Source: an uncultured bacterium | GTDB lineage: Bacteria > Cyanobacteriota > Vampirovibrionia > Gastranaerophilales > Gastranaerophilaceae | Length of the DNA: 43,729 nucleotides | Assembly (NCBI GenBank): GCA_902780525.1 | Contig: CACZFL010000014.1 | Span: 1-43,729 of the forward strand | Reading direction: 5' to 3' | In this document: piece after piece, positions 41,942 through 43,729 of the stretch | Layout of the letters: every line of letters begins with the position of its first letter | How positions within the stretch are numbered: position 1 is the first letter of the stretch | The notes under the pieces: generated by a model | The model's input: the letters and a program-made list of their open reading frames with translations, nothing else | Told to the model about the DNA's origin: nothing | Databases searched by the model: none | Program-made: the position numbers and the translations under genes

Positions 41942-42364
41942 ATGAACTTTTTTGAAAAAATAGACAGATTAAGTCACCTATATAGTTACAATGTTTTTGC
42001 TTTTAACGGTATTCTAATCTTATTAACCGGAGTTTATTTGTTTTATTACTATCATTCATGTATGCAAAAATATGGTCAAGGAAGTTGGTTAGCAGCTTTT
42101 AGCTGGTTAATGTTTGTTTTTGGTTGTATTATATTTTCGATTTTTATTATTGCTTTTATAATATGGTTATTTGAATCTGCATTTAAATTTAAAATAAAAA
42201 ATGATTATATTGTAAATAATAAGATCATAAAAACTATACGATATATTAGTGCAACTATTTCATTAATTTATTTAATATACAATATTGCGATTCTACTGCA
42301 TATATTCGTAATTCAACCTTTTCTTCCAAGCGATTTAATTTATTATGATATTCATGCTAAATAG
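41942..42364 (+). CDS. Small multi-helix membrane protein
   Basis: The 140-residue protein has four hydrophobic segments (about 19-38, 50-75, 92-112, 114-128), many aromatic residues and no recognised family. It has no Shine-Dalgarno but a -10 ending 6 nt before the ATG. It is divergent from the lipase gene, with which it shares the 36-bp gap. Very AT-rich codon use, more so than the core genes, may indicate transfer. Confidence 0.55.
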   Translation: MNFFEKIDRLSHLYSYNVFAFNGILILLTGVYLFYYYHSCMQKYGQGSWLAAFSWLMFVFGCIIFSIFIIAFIIWLFESAFKFKIKNDYIVNNKIIKTIRYISATISLIYLIYNIAILLHIFVIQPFLPSDLIYYDIHAK

Positions 42365-42507
42365 TTTTTTTGAACATTTTTACCTCCAATCCGTACGTTA
42401 ATTAGTACCTTTAACAAAATTATTAAAAGTATTTTGAATATTTTGGCTTATCCTACGCAGCTATATAATGAGATATGTGATAGTTATTAATCTCGCAGCT
42501 TTGTCTT

Positions 42508-42587
42508 GAATTATTCGGGGTGTCGGCGGAGTAACGTCCGACCTCCACCTTACGGGCTAGGCAGAGCCGTCGCCCTACCGAAAATTC
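42508..42587. repeat. GC-rich structured element
   Basis: An 80-bp GC-rich island in very AT-rich DNA is bounded by GAATTATTCGG and its near inverse CCGAAAATTC. Internal stems include GTCGG/CCGAC and ACGGGCT/AGCCGT. It looks like a folded repeat and not a gene; the frame across it is not a credible protein. Confidence 0.5.
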
Positions 42588-42662
42588 GCTGTTTCAAAGC
42601 GAGTATATTTTTATTATACATATTTTCAAATTTTACCTATGAATTGTTAAGAAAAATTTACA

Positions 42663-42757
42663 TCTTACTCGTTCGCGTTAAACGTGTCTTCGGATTTTTG
42701 CCAAAGTGATAATTACACTTTGGCAAAAATCCTCCGCACTCTGCTCACTCGCGCATC
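42663..42757 (-). mobile_element. Hairpin element copy E4
   Basis: On the minus strand it reads GCGCGAGTGAGC...GCGGAGG, then a perfect 17-bp inverted repeat (42692-42708 / 42716-42732, loop 7 nt), then CGTTTAACGCGAACGAGTA. It shares the ends of E1 and E2 with a different central stem. Confidence 0.65.
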
Positions 42758-42896
42758 TAAACCTAAAGTTCAATAGATATAATATATTGATACAGGTTGT
42801 AAGGGCTATAACACCTACCTTTACAGAACTTGAAGCGAATTTATTTTACAGACACAAAACAACATAATTTACATTAAACACTTGATATTACTTCAA

Positions 42897-42944
42897 CACA
42901 GAGTTAAATCGTAAATAACAATTAAATATCAGGTCAGGAGTTCA
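42897..42944. repeat. Direct repeat D, right copy
   Basis: CACAGAGTTAAATCGTAAAT...CAGGTCAGGAGTTCAA matches 40761-40811. Confidence 0.6.
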
Positions 42945-43118
42945 AGCTGATTTACGGACGGACGATGTGGGGGCAAATATAAATAACATCTGTAAACTAT
43001 AAAAACCAATACAAGCACGTCCGGATAACAAGGAAATTGAGCTAACTTGAACTAAAGATTCAAAGGCGAAACTTCCCGAGCGTGGAGCAAATCCAAGACA
43101 ATCTCCTAACTTCCACCA
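42931..43118 (+). pseudogene. tRNA remnant split in the T-loop by a related insert (E3)
   Basis: AGGTC-AGGAG-TTCAAG (42931-42946) and ATCTCCT-AACTTCC-A-CCA (43101-43118) make a T-arm and 3' acceptor end when joined. They are separated by about 155 bp, split where tRNA-Val is split. The insert ends GAGCGTGGAGCAAATCCAAG, resembling E1. I find no convincing 5' half with GGAAGTT upstream, so this is a remnant. From 43119 to 43245 only a hairpin (CCCTCAGTATTGAGG) is visible. Confidence 0.5.
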
Positions 43119-43245
43119 TTAAAAAGGCTGTGACTTTTATTACTTCCTTTTTTTGGTAATGAGAACCTCCTAACAGATTTATTACTCCATATATTAATGG
43201 AACTCTTGGAGGAAAACCCTCAGTATTGAGGTTTCCGTTAAGATA

Positions 43246-43353
43246 TTATCCAAGTTTATGATATTCCAGATACGTATCAATTTTATCTGAATTTTTCCCG
43301 ACTTTATCTAAAGAAGCAAAATTTTTTATTATAGAAGAGATATCTATTTTCAT
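43246..43353 (-). CDS. Possible 35-residue small protein
   Basis: ATG at 43353 with AGAGG about 9 nt upstream opens MKIDISSIIKNFASLDKVGK..., ending at TAA 43246-43248, with a hairpin downstream at about 43215-43235. Function unknown; it could be a remnant. The following 43354-43570 is AT-rich and shows no gene I can support. Confidence 0.3.
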   Translation of the reverse strand: MKIDISSIIKNFASLDKVGKNSDKIDTYLEYHKLG

Positions 43354-43570
43354 ATTACTTAACCTCTTATGATATATTATCGGCATTTTTTTCAAAAACT
43401 TTAATGTTTTAGGCAAATTGTTACATAAAGAGGAAAAATTTTACAATTCAGAATAGTCAAAAAAGAAACAATTATCCTAAATTTATAATTTCATAGTTAT
43501 ATGTTAAAAGGAAAGTGGAAAGTGAAGGTTCAACTATCCAATAGTGTGCATTTTAATCATACAATTTGTG

Positions 43571-43729
43571 CTACCACTTTAAAGTTATCTTAGCAGGTTT
43601 TAGTTCAGGAGTTTGACCTTTGATTTCACCTGTACCTTTTTTACCAATAGCCCAACGCAGACCTGCCTGCAAGCCTATACCGTTTCTTCCGCCGTTAGTG
43701 AAGTAAGTCTGGAAGTGACCTGTGAGTCT
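43571..43729 (-). CDS. C-terminus of a probable outer-membrane beta-barrel protein (partial)
   Basis: The last 52 residues of a protein entering from the right edge are visible, ending at TAG 43571-43573. Alternating hydrophobic and polar residues with aromatics (HFQTYFTNGGRNGIGLQAG, LRWAIGK) and a terminal ITLKW with a C-terminal aromatic residue fit a beta-barrel or porin-type outer-membrane protein. The family cannot be named from this piece. Confidence 0.6.
   Translation of the reverse strand, partial: RLTGHFQTYFTNGGRNGIGLQAGLRWAIGKKGTGEIKGQTPELKPAKITLKW

Noticed and set aside
42506..42709. 67-residue plus-strand frame
   Set aside because: It spans the GC-rich structured element and hairpin copy E4, both explained as repeats.

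Overview
The window looks like chromosome from an AT-rich, Gram-negative-type anaerobe. The best guess is a gut-dwelling non-photosynthetic cyanobacterial relative (Vampirovibrionia/Melainabacteria, Gastranaerophilales type). Supporting signs are a complete minC-minD-minE cluster, a GGGtGRT/NifU-like gene pair, a GT9 glycosyltransferase, TonB-, TolC- and porin-like envelope proteins, and several proteins whose short Asn-rich N-terminus ends in an aromatic-G/K/T-rich motif (PSFGS, TAFKG, VSFTA), which I associate with that lineage. The lineage is an inference; no rRNA is present. Most genes lie on the minus strand.

Layout. 1-1072: start of an off-window gene, a phased TTGCAC/GTGCAA array, tRNA-Leu(CAG), and a 137-bp tandem repeat copying the tRNA-Leu promoter and 5' end. 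1073-8000: ferritin-like protein; coaBC, nif3-like and an exported protein in one operon; a GT9 enzyme; a degenerate PilB/GspE-type ATPase; a stand-alone LuxR-type HTH. 8019-11148: histidine kinase and response regulator with overlapping ends, then an exported VWA protein. 11240-12867: folK with a BaiN/HI0933-type flavoprotein (plus strand). 12900-18180: DUF378, CheR-like, GGGtGRT, NifU-like, DUF4013 and two unknown proteins. 18216-20717: minCDE with long acidic extensions in MinC and MinE. 20874-27414: TonB-like protein, diguanylate-cyclase-like protein, DegT-type aminotransferase, kinase-like protein, UbiA prenyltransferase and an unknown protein. 27442-31072: 5-formyl-THF cyclo-ligase, ilvD and a glycine-zipper protein. 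31194-38721: TrmB-type regulator, exported protein, Maf/DUF115 protein, two paralogous TolC-like exported proteins, TPR protein and leucyl aminopeptidase.

38857-43570 is repeat-rich. It holds a tRNA-Val(TAC) gene split in its T-loop by a 134-nt insert whose exact removal would restore a perfect tRNA, related hairpin elements elsewhere, a nucleoside transporter, and a lipase/membrane-protein pair bracketed by direct repeats. The window ends in the C-terminus of a probable outer-membrane beta-barrel.

Two genome-wide habits stand out. At least ten genes, transcribed singly or first in their operon, have a -10 box ending 6-7 nt before the ATG and no Shine-Dalgarno, which predicts leaderless mRNAs. 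The word GGGGTAAAT recurs in spacers and also in frame inside a coding sequence.
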